Assembly (NCBI RefSeq): GCF_000337335.1
Contig: NZ_AOJN01000047.1
Location: 11,387-75,386 of the forward strand
DNA length: 64,000 bases
From: Halorubrum distributum JCM 10118
Lineage (GTDB): Archaea > Halobacteriota > Halobacteria > Halobacteriales > Haloferacaceae
Direction of reading: 5' to 3'
Shown here: positions 1 through 9,248 of the stretch, piece after piece
Numbering within the stretch: the stretch's first letter is position 1
Layout: each line of letters begins with the position of its first letter
Program-made: the position numbers and the translations under genes
The notes under the pieces: generated by a model
Told to the model about the DNA's origin: nothing
The model's input: only the letters and a program-made list of their open reading frames with translations
Database searches by the model: none

Positions 1-16
1 TCTTCGTGGATTTCAT

Positions 17-59
17 CGTCTGCTTGCTGGGTTTTAGACACACCTTCTGCAAGCAGACG
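17..59. repeat. Inverted repeat, 11-bp perfect arms
   Basis: Arms CGTCTGCTTGC (17-27) and GCAAGCAGACG (49-59) are exact reverse complements around a 21-base loop. Seen directly. It could be a terminator hairpin or a remnant of a mobile-element end; nothing nearby decides between these. Confidence 0.5.
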
Positions 60-81
60 TCTCAACTAACCGGCTTTGTGA

Positions 82-285
82 TGTACTGATGTTTGGGATC
101 TGATCGACGAGCGGACAAATGAGCAAACAGAGCCAGCAACGTACAGTTGGGTCCATCTCAACAAGTTCCGCAAATTCGAACTCCACGATCGATGCGTCCC
201 GTGGACGACAGAGGACGAGCTTCGAACCGCGGTTGACGAACTCCCGTCTCCGACACCACGTCCAGAGTGGGAATCGAATAAGTAG
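82..285 (+). pseudogene. C-terminal fragment of an unidentified protein
   Basis: A frame stays open for 67 codons from just after a TGA at 79-81 to a TAG at 283-285 and has no start codon. Its translation looks like real protein: aromatic and charged residues are mixed, it contains WVHLNKFRKFELHDR, and it ends DELPSPTPRPEWESNK. It probably represents the 3' end of a gene whose front was lost during insertion or deletion next to the decayed transposon to its right. The family is not recognised, and a chance open frame cannot be excluded. Confidence 0.3.
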
Positions 286-348
286 GTCACTCGAGGGAAT
301 TCTCAAGCACTGCGGCTGAGTCACCAACAAAGGGCAAATCGGGCGACG

Positions 349-595
349 TGAACTACCCCACCCTACTCAGCGGCTGACGCCGCTTCGTTGAAGGTGGGGC
401 TTCCTGTTTCGATGACGCGCTTTGCAGACACCTGAGTGGTGTCCGTAGGGAGTGCAGTCTCCACAGGCGTAGATAATTCTACTTAATGGTGTGGATTAGC
501 GTGGAATATCCGGTCTGCCATCGGCGGTGGATTGGGTAAGAGTTGTCGGATTCACTCCCGGCGTAAACGCCGGGATTCTCTCCTCAAAGAAAGAT
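349..595 (-). mobile_element. Decayed IS200/IS605-type (IS1341, TnpB) remnant
   Basis: Read on the minus strand, the segment about 370-455 encodes a tail typical of haloarchaeal TnpB proteins (VETALPTDT, then VSAKRVIETGSPTFNEAASA and a TAG), broken upstream by stops. The stop lies inside a nested hairpin at 357-402 (CCCCACC pairs with GGTGGGG, AGCGGC with GCCGCT), the usual right-end structure of IS605-family elements. A second hairpin (CCCGGCG/CGCCGGG, about 557-575) marks the other side. Most of tnpB is missing, so the element cannot move by itself. It abuts the truncated nucleotidyltransferase gene on its right. Confidence 0.55.
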
Positions 596-770
596 AGCCA
601 GTGACGACAACGAATTCGCCGACAACCCCAACCGCAGTGTCAAAGGCGCGTTCAAGTAGTGAGCGGTCCCCCACTGGAAGCAGCGGTTTCGGGCGGCGAT
701 CCGTCAGCGGCCGCATGCGAGTCCCACGGCCGGCCGCAAGCACGACTCCGTACCTGTCTGATGTCGACAA
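552..770 (-). pseudogene. Truncated sugar-phosphate nucleotidyltransferase (N-terminus only)
   Basis: From a TTG at 770 the product begins YGVVLAAGRGTRMRPLT and continues RRPKPLLPVGDRSLLERAF. This is the nucleotide-binding signature (GxGTRMRPLT, KPLLPV) of the glucose-1-phosphate thymidylyltransferase / GlmU-like family, which makes NDP-sugars for glycan synthesis. Family members have about 240-400 residues. Here homology stops after about 57 residues, near 601, where the hairpin end of a TnpB-type remnant begins. The last 15 codons are transposon-derived. No catalytic C-terminal part is found on the other side, so the gene was cut by the insertion and then lost its remainder. Confidence 0.6.
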
Positions 771-851
771 GAGGACAGGGTTTATTGGCTGCGGTCGTCG
801 TCTGCCTGCTCAACAAGAAGCGGCTCCAGTTAGGAGATAGCGACCGCGACG

Positions 852-1352
852 TTACGCGTCTCCAGTGTCCTGAGGCGGAAACAGTGGGGTCGGATCGTCA
901 TGGTCGAACTCAATCCGCTCGTCTCCAGAGAGAGCGTGACAGTAGGTCGTCATCGCGTCACCAGCCCGGACGCGATCAAGCATGCGATCCGCTTCGGTAA
1001 CTCGGTAGTACAGGGGAAGACAAAACACGGTTTGAGTTGTCGTTGCCCGAAACACCAGCGTCAAATAGACAATTCCGTTCTCATGGGCACGGAACGCTTC
1101 GAACTCATCAAACTCATCCATCTCAACTAACTCCACTAACCGTTCAAATTCCGCACCAGACAATAGCACGTCAAGCCCGACCTTCGCATCTGCGGAGTCA
1201 CCGGGTGCGGGGACCGGGACGACGTCACCGGGGACCGGGGCAAACACTGTCCAGCCACGGTCTCGGTACTCTTCAGCGGTCGCACGACACTCCTCAATAA
1301 CCGTGTTCCAAGTATCGTCGTCGTCGGCGAGTGGATGCTCTTCAAAGTCCAT
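852..1352 (-). CDS. Conserved haloarchaeal hypothetical protein (DUF7529-like)
   Basis: This 166-residue acidic, soluble protein starts MDFEEHPLADDDDTWNTV and has no signal peptide or membrane segment. The N-terminal WNTVIEECRATAEEYRDRGW segment, followed by a VFAPVPGDVVPVP stretch, resembles a small haloarchaeal family of unknown function; I recall it as DUF7529, and that name is from memory. It stands alone between the truncated nucleotidyltransferase and a zinc-finger gene on the same strand. The reading frame is intact and codon use looks normal. No catalytic motif is visible. Confidence 0.6.
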   Translation of the reverse strand: MDFEEHPLADDDDTWNTVIEECRATAEEYRDRGWTVFAPVPGDVVPVPAPGDSADAKVGLDVLLSGAEFERLVELVEMDEFDEFEAFRAHENGIVYLTLVFRATTTQTVFCLPLYYRVTEADRMLDRVRAGDAMTTYCHALSGDERIEFDHDDPTPLFPPQDTGDA

Positions 1353-1447
1353 ACACGGCGTAGGCAGTCGACGGCCGGTAAAACTTCCCTCCTATCTATC
1401 GATGTATTGGTGATATCCGGCCACACCACAAGACCCGCAACGGCCAG

Positions 1448-1618
1448 TCACGGCAGATCTTTGTATTGTGTGCCGCACTCTGGACAGGTGCGAAGATCAA
1501 ACACAGTGTTCGAATCAGTCGTCGTGTTTAATACTTTCTCACAGTCTGTACAAGTAAGGCGCTGATAGGTGTCCTTGTATAGGTCATCATCACGGAGTCC
1601 CTTTCGTGTCGACTTCAT
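1448..1618 (-). CDS. HVO_0758-family small zinc-finger protein
   Basis: A 56-residue protein read from the ATG at 1618. An open frame continues upstream but runs into transposon-derived sequence, so the internal methionine (MKSTRKGLRDDDLYKDTYQR) is chosen; it matches the usual start of the HVO_0758 family. Two CPxCG-type pairs, CTDCEK at residues 23-28 and CPECGTQYKDLP at the end, would bind one zinc ion. Haloarchaea encode many such one-domain zinc ribbons, several implicated in regulation or stress; this one's target is unknown. Confidence 0.75.
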   Translation of the reverse strand: MKSTRKGLRDDDLYKDTYQRLTCTDCEKVLNTTTDSNTVFDLRTCPECGTQYKDLP

Positions 1619-1654
1619 GTGATCCTGTGCTCCATCGATCCGGATATAGCCTCG

Positions 1655-2215
1655 GTATTGACATCCTCCTCCGCGTGAACGCGGAGGAATCCCGAGCGGT
1701 GGGATTTCCAGGCTCGCAACCACGGACGCCGCCAGTTTACGGGAACTTGTTTAACCCAGTCGTCGTGGTCGGTGGCTGTCTGGCGTTGACGAGAACGGAG
1801 TTCTCGTTCGCACATCAGAAATCTTCGATTTCTGAGGACGGTGCCAAACCGCCGTTACTCCTATCCTCGATGCCGTTGGCTCCCATCTGTTGTTTTTGCC
1901 AGCAGGGAGTCGCTGACACGTCAGGGGATTCGGAGATATCTTCGGGCTTGCTCAACTGACGGGCACGAGACGAACCCTTCGAGGATTCGCGTTCACCGCG
2001 TCGGCGTTTCGGATACTGTCTCATTGGATTAAGCGGCAAGGCCGCCTCCAAAGGCCGTTCGGAATCCGCCCCGTTCCGACCTGACCTTACCGTTGTGTAG
2101 TGGTTTTTCTCACTTGAACGGATGGGTTGGAAACCCAAAACCTGCTACCGAACCGCTGTTTGATCGCCAGTTGTCGGATTCATCCTGCGGCTGAAGCCGC
2201 AGGTTTTCTCCTCGA
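1655..2215 (-). mobile_element. Second decayed IS200/IS605-type (TnpB) element
   Basis: The segment is bracketed by hairpins. Near 1664-1690, CCTCCGCG(T)/(A)CGCGGAGG is followed on the minus strand by GGATGTCAAT, the classic IS605-type right end. Near 2184-2203, CCTGCGGC/GCCGCAGG forms the other end. In between, the minus strand holds fragments of a TnpB-like tail (TVRSGRNGADSERPLEAALP) interrupted by stops, plus two small perfect hairpins (GAGAAC/GTTCTC near 1794, CAGAAATC/GATTTCTG near 1817). No intact tnpA or tnpB remains. The right edge lies about 85 bases from the start of the peptide-transporter ATPase. Confidence 0.5.
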
Positions 2216-2268
2216 TTCTGTATAATGACAAAAAAAGACAGTGACCCTGATATAGAACGGAAGCCAAA

Positions 2269-2277
2269 ACTATATCC
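2269..2277 (+). promoter_or_regulatory. TATA box of the peptide-transporter ATPase gene
   Basis: ACTATATCC is centred 28 bases before the ATG at 2301, the spacing expected when an archaeal transcript starts at or next to the start codon. No Shine-Dalgarno sequence precedes the ATG, which fits leaderless initiation. Confidence 0.55.
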
Positions 2278-2300
2278 ATTGACAGTCGGATAATCGCCAT

Positions 2301-5012
2301 ATGCCTCCGCTGCTTTCACTTTCTGATCTCCACACCCAGTTCTCGACAGAACGGGGACAGGTAAAGGCAGTCGACGGAATCGATCTCGAAGTTCGCGAGG
2401 GCGAAACAGTCGGTCTTGTCGGCGAATCAGGCTCCGGAAAAAGCGTCACTGCGCTATCAACAATGGGCCTTGTTGATGATCCTGGTGAGATCGTCAGCGG
2501 GAGCGTCGAGTTGACCGACGCGCGACTCGCTGACGAACTCCGTAGCCGGTACGACGCTACCGGGTTTATTTCTGGTGACACAATCGACCTCACCGCCGCC
2601 CCTGAAGAGGCACTCCGGTTCGTCCGTGGCCGGGAAGTGAGTATGATCTTCCAAGACCCGATGACATCACTAAATCCATCGGTAACTGTCGGTGAGCAGG
2701 TCGCCGAGAGCCTCCGTCTCCACCAGTACGGGGGGCGTCGCAAAGACTCCTGGCTCAATGCGGTGCGGGAGATCATTCCGAAGATCAGCCGTGACATAGA
2801 CGAAGAAATTCGTGAAGAGACTATCGAGGTACTCGAGGAAGTGGGTATCCCAGAACCCGGCGCGCGGGTTGACGAGTACCCGCACGAGTTCTCCGGCGGG
2901 ATGCGCCAGCGAGTGCTCATCGCGATCGCATTGGCCTGTCAGCCGGGATTGCTCGTGGCGGACGAGCCGACGACCGCGCTTGACGTCACCATCCAAGCAC
3001 AGATCCTCGATTTGATTGATGACCTCCAAGCCGAGTTGGGGATGTCTGTGTTGATGATCACCCATGACCTAGGAGTCGTTGCCGAAACCTGTGATCGCGT
3101 CGCAGTCATGTATGCGGGCGAGATTGTCGAGGAAGGGCCAGTTGAGGAGATATTCGGGAATCCGTCGCATCCGTACACGTACACTCTCTTGGAGTCGCTC
3201 CCCACCGAAGAGAAAGAACGACTCACACCGATCGAGGGAAACGTCCCTGATCTCATTGATATGCCGACCGGATGCCACTTCGCGCCGCGGTGTCCGTGGG
3301 CAACCGAGGAGTGTACGGACGGCGAGATCCCGTACCTCCAACATGGGGGAGAAGACATCGACCACCGCTCAAAGTGTGTCATGGAGTCGTTCGACACAGA
3401 TGACTACGGCGACGGCGCGGTCTCTCCTGGACGTTCTCGTTCGATCGGCGAGCCGCTCGTTGAAATCGACGGACTCAGGAAGTACTATGAGCAGGCCGAC
3501 AGCGTGCTTGACCGGGTTCTTGGTGCTGACGATCGGAGCGTGAAGGCAGTTGACGGGATCGACTTTACAATAAACCGCGGGGAGACGCTGGGGCTCGTTG
3601 GCGAATCCGGCTGCGGGAAGTCAACTGCCGGTCGAGCGCTGTTACACCTTACCGAACCCACCGACGGACGAGTAGTATTCGCTGGGACTGATCTCACGGA
3701 TCTCGACGGGTCGGAACTACGAAAGACCCGGAAAGATCTCCAGATGATCTTCCAAGATCCGCTCTCATCGCTTGATCCGAGACAAACCGTCGGCCAAACA
3801 ATCCGTGAACCACTATCGATTCACGACCTACCTGAGAGCGACCCGAAGGTCACGACTGAGGCCGCAGTGACAGTCTCTGGGATCGCTCGCGACCGGGTCG
3901 ACGTGACAGTTGACAATGGTATCGACGCTGTCGTTGGCTCTGGTGACGGTGTGGCAACTGCTCACATCGACGTAACGGTCACGGGCGACACGGTTGATGT
4001 CGATGTCCGTGAACACCTCGGCGTCGAGGGGACTGTCGAGCGCACTGACGCCGGCGACATCAAACGGATCTCAGTGAAAGTTTCTGCCGGCGACAGCGAC
4101 CGGCTTCGCCGGCAGCGGCGGGTCCGACAGCTACTAGAGGCAGTTGGGCTTGAGGTGGGACAATACGATCGGTATCCCCACGAACTATCTGGGGGGCAGC
4201 GCCAGCGTGTTGGCATCGCACGGGCGCTCGCAGTTGACCCAGAGTTCATCGTCGCCGATGAGCCTGTTTCCGCACTCGACGTGAGCGTCCAAGCGCAGAT
4301 CCTCAACCTGATGGAAGACCTTCAGGATCGGTTCGATCTAACGTACCTGTTCATCGCACACGACCTCTCGGTGGTACGGCACATCAGCGATCGGGTCGCC
4401 GTTATGTACCTCGGAGAAATCGTCGAGGTGGCCGCCACCAACGAGCTGTTCGCGGATCCACAGCATCCGTACACAAGGGCACTGCTCTCTGCGATCCCTG
4501 AGCCGGATCCGACGGCAGATACAGATGATCGAGTTATACTCGAAGGCGACGTACCGTCGCCGATCGACCCACCTTCGGGATGTCATTTCCGGACCCGGTG
4601 TCCCTCAGTGATCCCACCAGATGATCTTGATATCGAACAGGAGATGTACCGGGCAGTAATGGACTACCGTCAACGCGTCGAGCGAGAGGCGATCGATGTC
4701 GAGACAATTCTCGAGACGGCCGACACCACACCTGAACAGGCGGCAACCGACGGCGGTTCCGCGCCTACCGCTCAAGCTACCGGCGACTCGGTCCCGCTCG
4801 ATGCAGTTGAGGCGGTCCGTAATGCCCAGTTCGATCGACCCCCAGAGGGACGAGCTGGAGAGGTCGTCGATCGCTCTCTCAAGTTGGTGATCGGCGGGCA
4901 GTGGGAAGAAGCAGCAGAGATCTTAGCGGAAACGTTCGCAAGCGTCTGCGAGCGCAAGGATCCAACGCTTTCAGACGGTGACCACCCGGCAGCGTGTCAC
5001 CTGATCGACTGA
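2301..5012 (+). CDS. Dipeptide/oligopeptide ABC transporter, fused DppD-DppF ATPase
   Basis: A 903-residue protein carries both nucleotide-binding domains that energise peptide import. Domain 1 has Walker A GESGSGKS (41-48), signature FSGGMRQR (about 197) and Walker [13 protein letters not shown]. Domain 2 has Walker [10 protein letters not shown] (about 435), signature LSGGQRQR (about 628) and [12 protein letters not shown]. Each is followed by the Cys-rich oligopeptide-transporter tail ([18 protein letters not shown]). About 80-85 extra residues (roughly 515-600), full of DVTV-like strands, sit between the Q-loop and signature of domain 2. A C-terminal extension of about 130 residues ends in a helical region. 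It is the first gene of a four-gene importer set on the plus strand. Confidence 0.9.
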   Translation: MPPLLSLSDLHTQFSTERGQVKAVDGIDLEVREGETVGLVGESGSGKSVTALSTMGLVDDPGEIVSGSVELTDARLADELRSRYDATGFISGDTIDLTAAPEEALRFVRGREVSMIFQDPMTSLNPSVTVGEQVAESLRLHQYGGRRKDSWLNAVREIIPKISRDIDEEIREETIEVLEEVGIPEPGARVDEYPHEFSGGMRQRVLIAIALACQPGLLVADEPTTALDVTIQAQILDLIDDLQAELGMSVLMITHDLGVVAETCDRVAVMYAGEIVEEGPVEEIFGNPSHPYTYTLLESLPTEEKERLTPIEGNVPDLIDMPTGCHFAPRCPWATEECTDGEIPYLQHGGEDIDHRSKCVMESFDTDDYGDGAVSPGRSRSIGEPLVEIDGLRKYYEQADSVLDRVLGADDRSVKAVDGIDFTINRGETLGLVGESGCGKSTAGRALLHLTEPTDGRVVFAGTDLTDLDGSELRKTRKDLQMIFQDPLSSLDPRQTVGQTIREPLSIHDLPESDPKVTTEAAVTVSGIARDRVDVTVDNGIDAVVGSGDGVATAHIDVTVTGDTVDVDVREHLGVEGTVERTDAGDIKRISVKVSAGDSDRLRRQRRVRQLLEAVGLEVGQYDRYPHELSGGQRQRVGIARALAVDPEFIVADEPVSALDVSVQAQILNLMEDLQDRFDLTYLFIAHDLSVVRHISDRVAVMYLGEIVEVAATNELFADPQHPYTRALLSAIPEPDPTADTDDRVILEGDVPSPIDPPSGCHFRTRCPSVIPPDDLDIEQEMYRAVMDYRQRVEREAIDVETILETADTTPEQAATDGGSAPTAQATGDSVPLDAVEAVRNAQFDRPPEGRAGEVVDRSLKLVIGGQWEEAAEILAETFASVCERKDPTLSDGDHPAACHLID

Positions 5013-5208
5013 ACGGCTCTCTCGTTGGAGCTGTCGTGTTACGCAACTGATCGGGTGCTATGCCGCGACAGCTACACAAGCACAGACCAGCAGGGTGGGA
5101 GAAAATAAGATGGAGAGACAGACTTCGAAAGCAAACAATTAGGTGGATCAGAACAATCTATCCGATTCGTTCGGTAGGTTTATACTGGTAAATGCTCAGA
5201 TAGTATCT
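5013..5208. other. Intergenic spacer with the solute-binding protein promoter
   Basis: This 196-base gap separates the ATPase gene from the binding-protein gene. Apart from the TATA box near its right end, no gene or strong hairpin was seen. The separate promoter suggests the binding protein is transcribed on its own as well, as expected for a protein needed in excess over the ATPase. Confidence 0.4.
5179..5184 (+). promoter_or_regulatory. TATA box of the peptide-binding protein gene
   Basis: TTTATA is centred 27 bases before the ATG at 5209. This spacing supports that ATG over an in-frame upstream start, because the TATA box itself lies inside the longer frame. Confidence 0.65.
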
Positions 5209-6897
5209 ATGTCATCCGGCGACACGGACGTTTCACGGCGAAAGTTCCTTGGAGCTGCTGGCGGCGCCGCAGTGACGGTTGGGCTCGCTGGCTGTTCCGG
5301 TAACGACTCAAACGGTTCCGATGGTTCAGACGGAGCGGACGGCTCCGATGGCGGAGACTCCAGCCTCCTCCGGTATGGCCGCGGAAGCCATTCCGCGACG
5401 CTGGACTTCCAGAACAGCACAAGCGGCGAGGTCGCAAAAGTCACCGAACAGATCTACGACACGCTCGTTAATTTCGAGCCGGGCGAGTCAACGCTCACCG
5501 ACGGGCTCGCCTCGGATTACACGCTCGAAGGCGAGACGGCGTCGCTCACACTGAAGGAGGGAGTTACGTTCCACAACGGCGAAGAGTTCACCGCACAGGA
5601 CTTCGTGGCGACGTATCGCCGCTTCGTCGATTCTGAGTACGAGAACTACGCCGGAGACGACTATGTCTCGGCGTACGGTCCGTTCACGCTTGGCAGCTGG
5701 ATTGATGAGATTCAGGTTGACGGCGACTACGAGCTGACAATTCAGCTCACACAAACGTACGCGCCGTTCCTGCGTAACCTAGCGATGTTCGCAGCCGCGG
5801 TACACTCTGAGGCCGCCATTGAGGAGTACGGAACCGATCTGTCAGAGAACGCAGTCGGGACGGGTGCGTTTGAACTCGACACCCTCGACGACTCTAACGA
5901 ACAGGTTCGACTCACCGCATACGACGATTACTGGGGCGACGGCCCGGAAGTCGATGAAGTCGTATTTGTCACGGTCGGTGAGAACTCCACCCGTGCGCAG
6001 TCGCTCGCGAGTGGTGAACTCGACATCATCGACGGACTCGGCGCACAATCCTCCCAGCAGGTAGAAGGCACTGACGGCGTCGAACTGGTACGCACCGAGG
6101 GTATCAACATCGGCTACATGGCGTTCAACATCGCGGAGGTTGAGGAGTTCCAAGACCGCCGCGTCCGGCAGGCGGTTAGCCACGCGATCAACACCGAAGC
6201 AATCGTCAACCAAATCTACTCCGGCTTCGCGACGGAGGCCAGCCAGCCCCTGCCGCCAAACGTGATGGGTCACAATGACGACCTCGATCCATACGCATAC
6301 GACCCAGAGCAAGCACAGACCTTGCTTGAGGAAGCTGGCTATGGTGACGGATTCTCTTTCGAGCTGGCGACGTTCCAGAACCCCCGCGGATACAACCCCT
6401 CGCCGATCCAGACGGCCGAGACTGTCGCCTCCAACCTCAGTGAAGTCGGCATCGAGGTAGAGATCAATCAGCAGTCGTTTGCTCCATTCCTCGAGTACAC
6501 CGCACAGGGTCGCCACGACGCCTGCTTCCTCGGATGGTACACTGACAACGCGGACCCAGATAACTTCGCGTACGTTCTCCTCCATCCGCAGGTCGAGGAC
6601 AGCGAACTCACCGATGGCCAAGACTGGGTCAGCTTTGACGCTGAGGGGTACAACACAAGTAACCGCTCGGCGTGGGCGAACAGCGAGTACATGTCACTCG
6701 TCGAGGAATCTCAGCAGACAACCACCGAGAGTGACCGCGTAGAGTTGTACAACGAGGCGATGGAAATCGCTCACGACGAGGCACCGTGGGTGTACCTAGA
6801 CTACGCTGAAGAGTTACGAGGAGTGGCCGACAGAGTCAGTGGATTCCAGATTGCCGCGATCAGCGGCCCGTACCTGAACCTGGTCTCGCTGGAGTAG
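5209..6897 (+). CDS. ABC transporter substrate-binding lipoprotein (DppA/OppA, SBP family 5)
   Basis: A 562-residue extracytoplasmic receptor for peptides or related solutes. The N-terminus has a twin-arginine motif (RRKFLG, 10-15), a hydrophobic stretch and a lipobox ending at Cys29 (LAGC), so it is probably exported folded by Tat and lipid-anchored. A flexible Ser/Asp/Gly linker follows. The mature part has family features such as LKEGVTFHNGEEFTAQDF and FLGWYTDNADPDNF. The start is placed at MSSGDTD because a TATA box lies 27 bases upstream. It is followed by both permeases. The ligand cannot be told from sequence; peptides are the default, and nickel, heme and sugars are alternatives within the family. 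Confidence 0.9.
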   Translation: MSSGDTDVSRRKFLGAAGGAAVTVGLAGCSGNDSNGSDGSDGADGSDGGDSSLLRYGRGSHSATLDFQNSTSGEVAKVTEQIYDTLVNFEPGESTLTDGLASDYTLEGETASLTLKEGVTFHNGEEFTAQDFVATYRRFVDSEYENYAGDDYVSAYGPFTLGSWIDEIQVDGDYELTIQLTQTYAPFLRNLAMFAAAVHSEAAIEEYGTDLSENAVGTGAFELDTLDDSNEQVRLTAYDDYWGDGPEVDEVVFVTVGENSTRAQSLASGELDIIDGLGAQSSQQVEGTDGVELVRTEGINIGYMAFNIAEVEEFQDRRVRQAVSHAINTEAIVNQIYSGFATEASQPLPPNVMGHNDDLDPYAYDPEQAQTLLEEAGYGDGFSFELATFQNPRGYNPSPIQTAETVASNLSEVGIEVEINQQSFAPFLEYTAQGRHDACFLGWYTDNADPDNFAYVLLHPQVEDSELTDGQDWVSFDAEGYNTSNRSAWANSEYMSLVEESQQTTTESDRVELYNEAMEIAHDEAPWVYLDYAEELRGVADRVSGFQIAAISGPYLNLVSLE

Positions 6898-6925
6898 TCA
6901 AACACTCCACCTCACCTATCCGTTG

Positions 6926-7945
6926 ATGTTTCCAAAACGATTTGTACTGAAGCGGCTGCTGTTGCTCGTTCCGGTGTTAATTGGAGTGGCGACGCTAGTT
7001 TTCTCTATCCTTCATCTTTCGCCGGGCGATCCAGCACTCACAATCGCCGGGGAGCGCGCAAGCCAAGAGTTTGTTGAGCGCATTCGCGCTGACTTAGGGC
7101 TCAACGATCCGATCTGGGTCCAATATATTGATTTCCTCGGGAACGTCGCGCAGTTCGACTTCGGGGAGTCATATGTCATTAACCGGAACACCAGCGTGCG
7201 GGAAGTACTCACCGACACCCTCCCGGTGACACTTGAGCTGGCGCTGTACGGTCAATTATTCGGCATCCTGTTTGGGATCCCGCTTGGCGTGTTGAGCGCG
7301 GTGAAACAGGACACGATTACCGATCACGCCACGCGGGTCGGCGCGCTTACCGGCATCAGCGTGCCGATCTTCTGGAGCGGCCCATTGCTGATCCTGTTGT
7401 TTGCGCAGGTACTCGGTATCCTCCCAACCAGCGGGCGGATCTCATCAGTGTACAGTGTTGTCGATATCCGCGTTACAGGAATGGTAACAATAGACACTCT
7501 TCTGGCCGGTAATTGGGAGATGTTCCGTTCAGCGGTCAGACACATGCTCTTACCGGCGCTTGTGATCGGCGTGTACTCGATGGCGCTTATTTCACGAATG
7601 ATGCGCTCATCGATGCTAGAAGTCGTCAGGCAAGATTACATGCGTACGGCCCGCGCAAAGGGCCAAGGTGCGAAGATCACCGTGTTGAAACATGGATTTC
7701 GTAACGCCCTGATTCCGGTTGTCACGATTATCGGCATCCAGTTCGGGGGCCTCCTCGGTGGCGCAGTGCTGACCGAGACTGTGTTCGCGATCGGTGGGAT
7801 CGGAACCCTCCTTGTTGAGGCGATCAGGGTCGGCGATTATCCGATTGTCCAAGGAACCGTCCTGACGTTCGCGCTCCTGTTTACGCTGGTGAATCTCATC
7901 GTCGACGTAACCTACTCGTACCTCGATCCGAGGATCCAACAATGA
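6926..7945 (+). CDS. ABC transporter permease, DppB type
   Basis: A 339-residue inner permease starting MFPKRFVLKRLLLLVPVLIG. A TTG directly before the ATG is in frame but the ATG is preferred. About six hydrophobic segments are visible, with the family motif LSPGDPA after the first helix and the EAA-loop region (RMMRSSMLEVVRQDYMRTAR, then AKGQGA) that contacts the ATPase near residues 230-260. The gene follows the binding protein by 28 bases and overlaps the next permease by four bases (ATGA), so the two are cotranslated. It forms the membrane channel with DppC. Confidence 0.9.
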   Translation: MFPKRFVLKRLLLLVPVLIGVATLVFSILHLSPGDPALTIAGERASQEFVERIRADLGLNDPIWVQYIDFLGNVAQFDFGESYVINRNTSVREVLTDTLPVTLELALYGQLFGILFGIPLGVLSAVKQDTITDHATRVGALTGISVPIFWSGPLLILLFAQVLGILPTSGRISSVYSVVDIRVTGMVTIDTLLAGNWEMFRSAVRHMLLPALVIGVYSMALISRMMRSSMLEVVRQDYMRTARAKGQGAKITVLKHGFRNALIPVVTIIGIQFGGLLGGAVLTETVFAIGGIGTLLVEAIRVGDYPIVQGTVLTFALLFTLVNLIVDVTYSYLDPRIQQ

Positions 7946-8871
7946 GCACCGAAACACTCACCGACGGAGAGACAGAGACGAAGAGTCGTGGGTTCATCGA
8001 CCGGGTTCGCGCCTCGCCGTTCCTCTCACAACTGTTGTCGAATCGGCTCGCGCTGGCTGGACTCGGTATCATTGTTGCGATGCTCGTGGTCGCGATCTAT
8101 GCGCGATTAACGCTTGACTTGGAAGTCATCTCTCGATCACAACTCGGTACGAATCCGAACCGCGCCGCTCCGAGTTTGGAGTACCCATTTGGGACCGACG
8201 GGCAGGCGCGAGCCCTACTTCCGCGTGTTGGATACGGCGCGTGGTACGCGATGCTGTTTGGTACGGTGACCGTCGGGGCATCAACGGTGCTGGGAGTTGG
8301 CCTTGGGATTATCGCCGCCTACTACGGTGACATCACCGACAACGTGATCATGCGGACAATGGACGTGCTGTTAGCGTTCCCCTCGCTGCTCTTAGCGCTC
8401 GCACTCGTCTCTATTTTCCCGGACGAACTCGGACTCTGGCGGGCAGTTGCGGCACTCACACTAGTGTACACGCCGCGGTTTGCCCGTGTCGTCCGTGGAG
8501 CCGCACTCACGGTGTTGGAAAATGAATATGTCGACGCGACTGTTGCCCTAGGTGCCGCAGATCCCCGGGTACTCGTCCGGCACGTGTTACCGAATTGCCT
8601 CGCGCCGATTACTGTTCAATCAACACTGAATTTCGGGCTGGCAATAATCGACTTAGCCGCGCTCTCATTCCTCGGGTTCGGTGCCTCTGCCGGCACACCT
8701 TCATGGGGGCTAATGCTCTCAAACGGTGTGAGTCAAGGGCTGCTCACCGGCGTCTGGTGGTGGTCGTTCTTCCCCGGACTGTTCCTCGCACTGACCGTCC
8801 TCGGGTTCAATCTGCTTGGCGACGGGATGCGGGACGCGCTTGACCCCCGGATGCGAGAAGCAGTCGACTGA
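7942..8871 (+). CDS. ABC transporter permease, DppC type
   Basis: A 309-residue partner permease. A short polar N-terminus (MSTETLTDGETETKSRGF) precedes about six membrane helices. The EAA loop reads VDATVALGAADPRVLVRHV, preceded by PRFARVVRGAALTVLENEY, the hallmark of DppC/OppC. The C-terminus GDGMRDALDPR is likewise typical of the family. Its start overlaps the stop of dppB by four bases. With the fused ATPase and lipoprotein upstream it completes a peptide importer. Confidence 0.9.
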   Translation: MSTETLTDGETETKSRGFIDRVRASPFLSQLLSNRLALAGLGIIVAMLVVAIYARLTLDLEVISRSQLGTNPNRAAPSLEYPFGTDGQARALLPRVGYGAWYAMLFGTVTVGASTVLGVGLGIIAAYYGDITDNVIMRTMDVLLAFPSLLLALALVSIFPDELGLWRAVAALTLVYTPRFARVVRGAALTVLENEYVDATVALGAADPRVLVRHVLPNCLAPITVQSTLNFGLAIIDLAALSFLGFGASAGTPSWGLMLSNGVSQGLLTGVWWWSFFPGLFLALTVLGFNLLGDGMRDALDPRMREAVD

Positions 8872-8874
8872 TCA

Positions 8875-9225
8875 ATGTTATTGCCACCGGTTCTTTGGGA
8901 GCGGAGCCGACTCGTTGCTGGCGGTGCTGTCGTCGGGGCCGCTGCCACGCCGGTTTTTGTCGTCGGAACAAACATAATTGGAGGTATTGGGCCACTGGCT
9001 GCCGCCGAAACGGCGTTCGCATTCGGCGGCCTCTGGTTTGGGTTCGCTCTTCTTGGCTGGGCCGGATCTGTGGCGTCCGGCGAAGCTATCGAGGCCACAC
9101 AGGAGTTCCTCGACGGAGACACCGGCTGGACCGAGCAGCGATCACGACGTGCGATGGCGCGAATTGCCGGATTTGGTGCTGGGATGATGTTTGTTGCGCC
9201 AGTTATCGGAACAGCCGTCGGTTAA
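8875..9225 (+). CDS. Small haloarchaeal membrane protein, unknown function
   Basis: A 116-residue protein beginning three bases after the dppC stop codon, hence probably in the same transcript. Three or four hydrophobic stretches are visible (about 14-36, 40-62 and 95-115), separated by an acidic/polar loop containing the ATQEFLDGDTGWTEQRSRR region. No known motif. It may be a passenger of the importer operon; nothing in the sequence links it to transport. Confidence 0.6.
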   Translation: MLLPPVLWERSRLVAGGAVVGAAATPVFVVGTNIIGGIGPLAAAETAFAFGGLWFGFALLGWAGSVASGEAIEATQEFLDGDTGWTEQRSRRAMARIAGFGAGMMFVAPVIGTAVG

Positions 9226-9248
9226 CCGGGCTGTTTCCGCCCAGCCGG

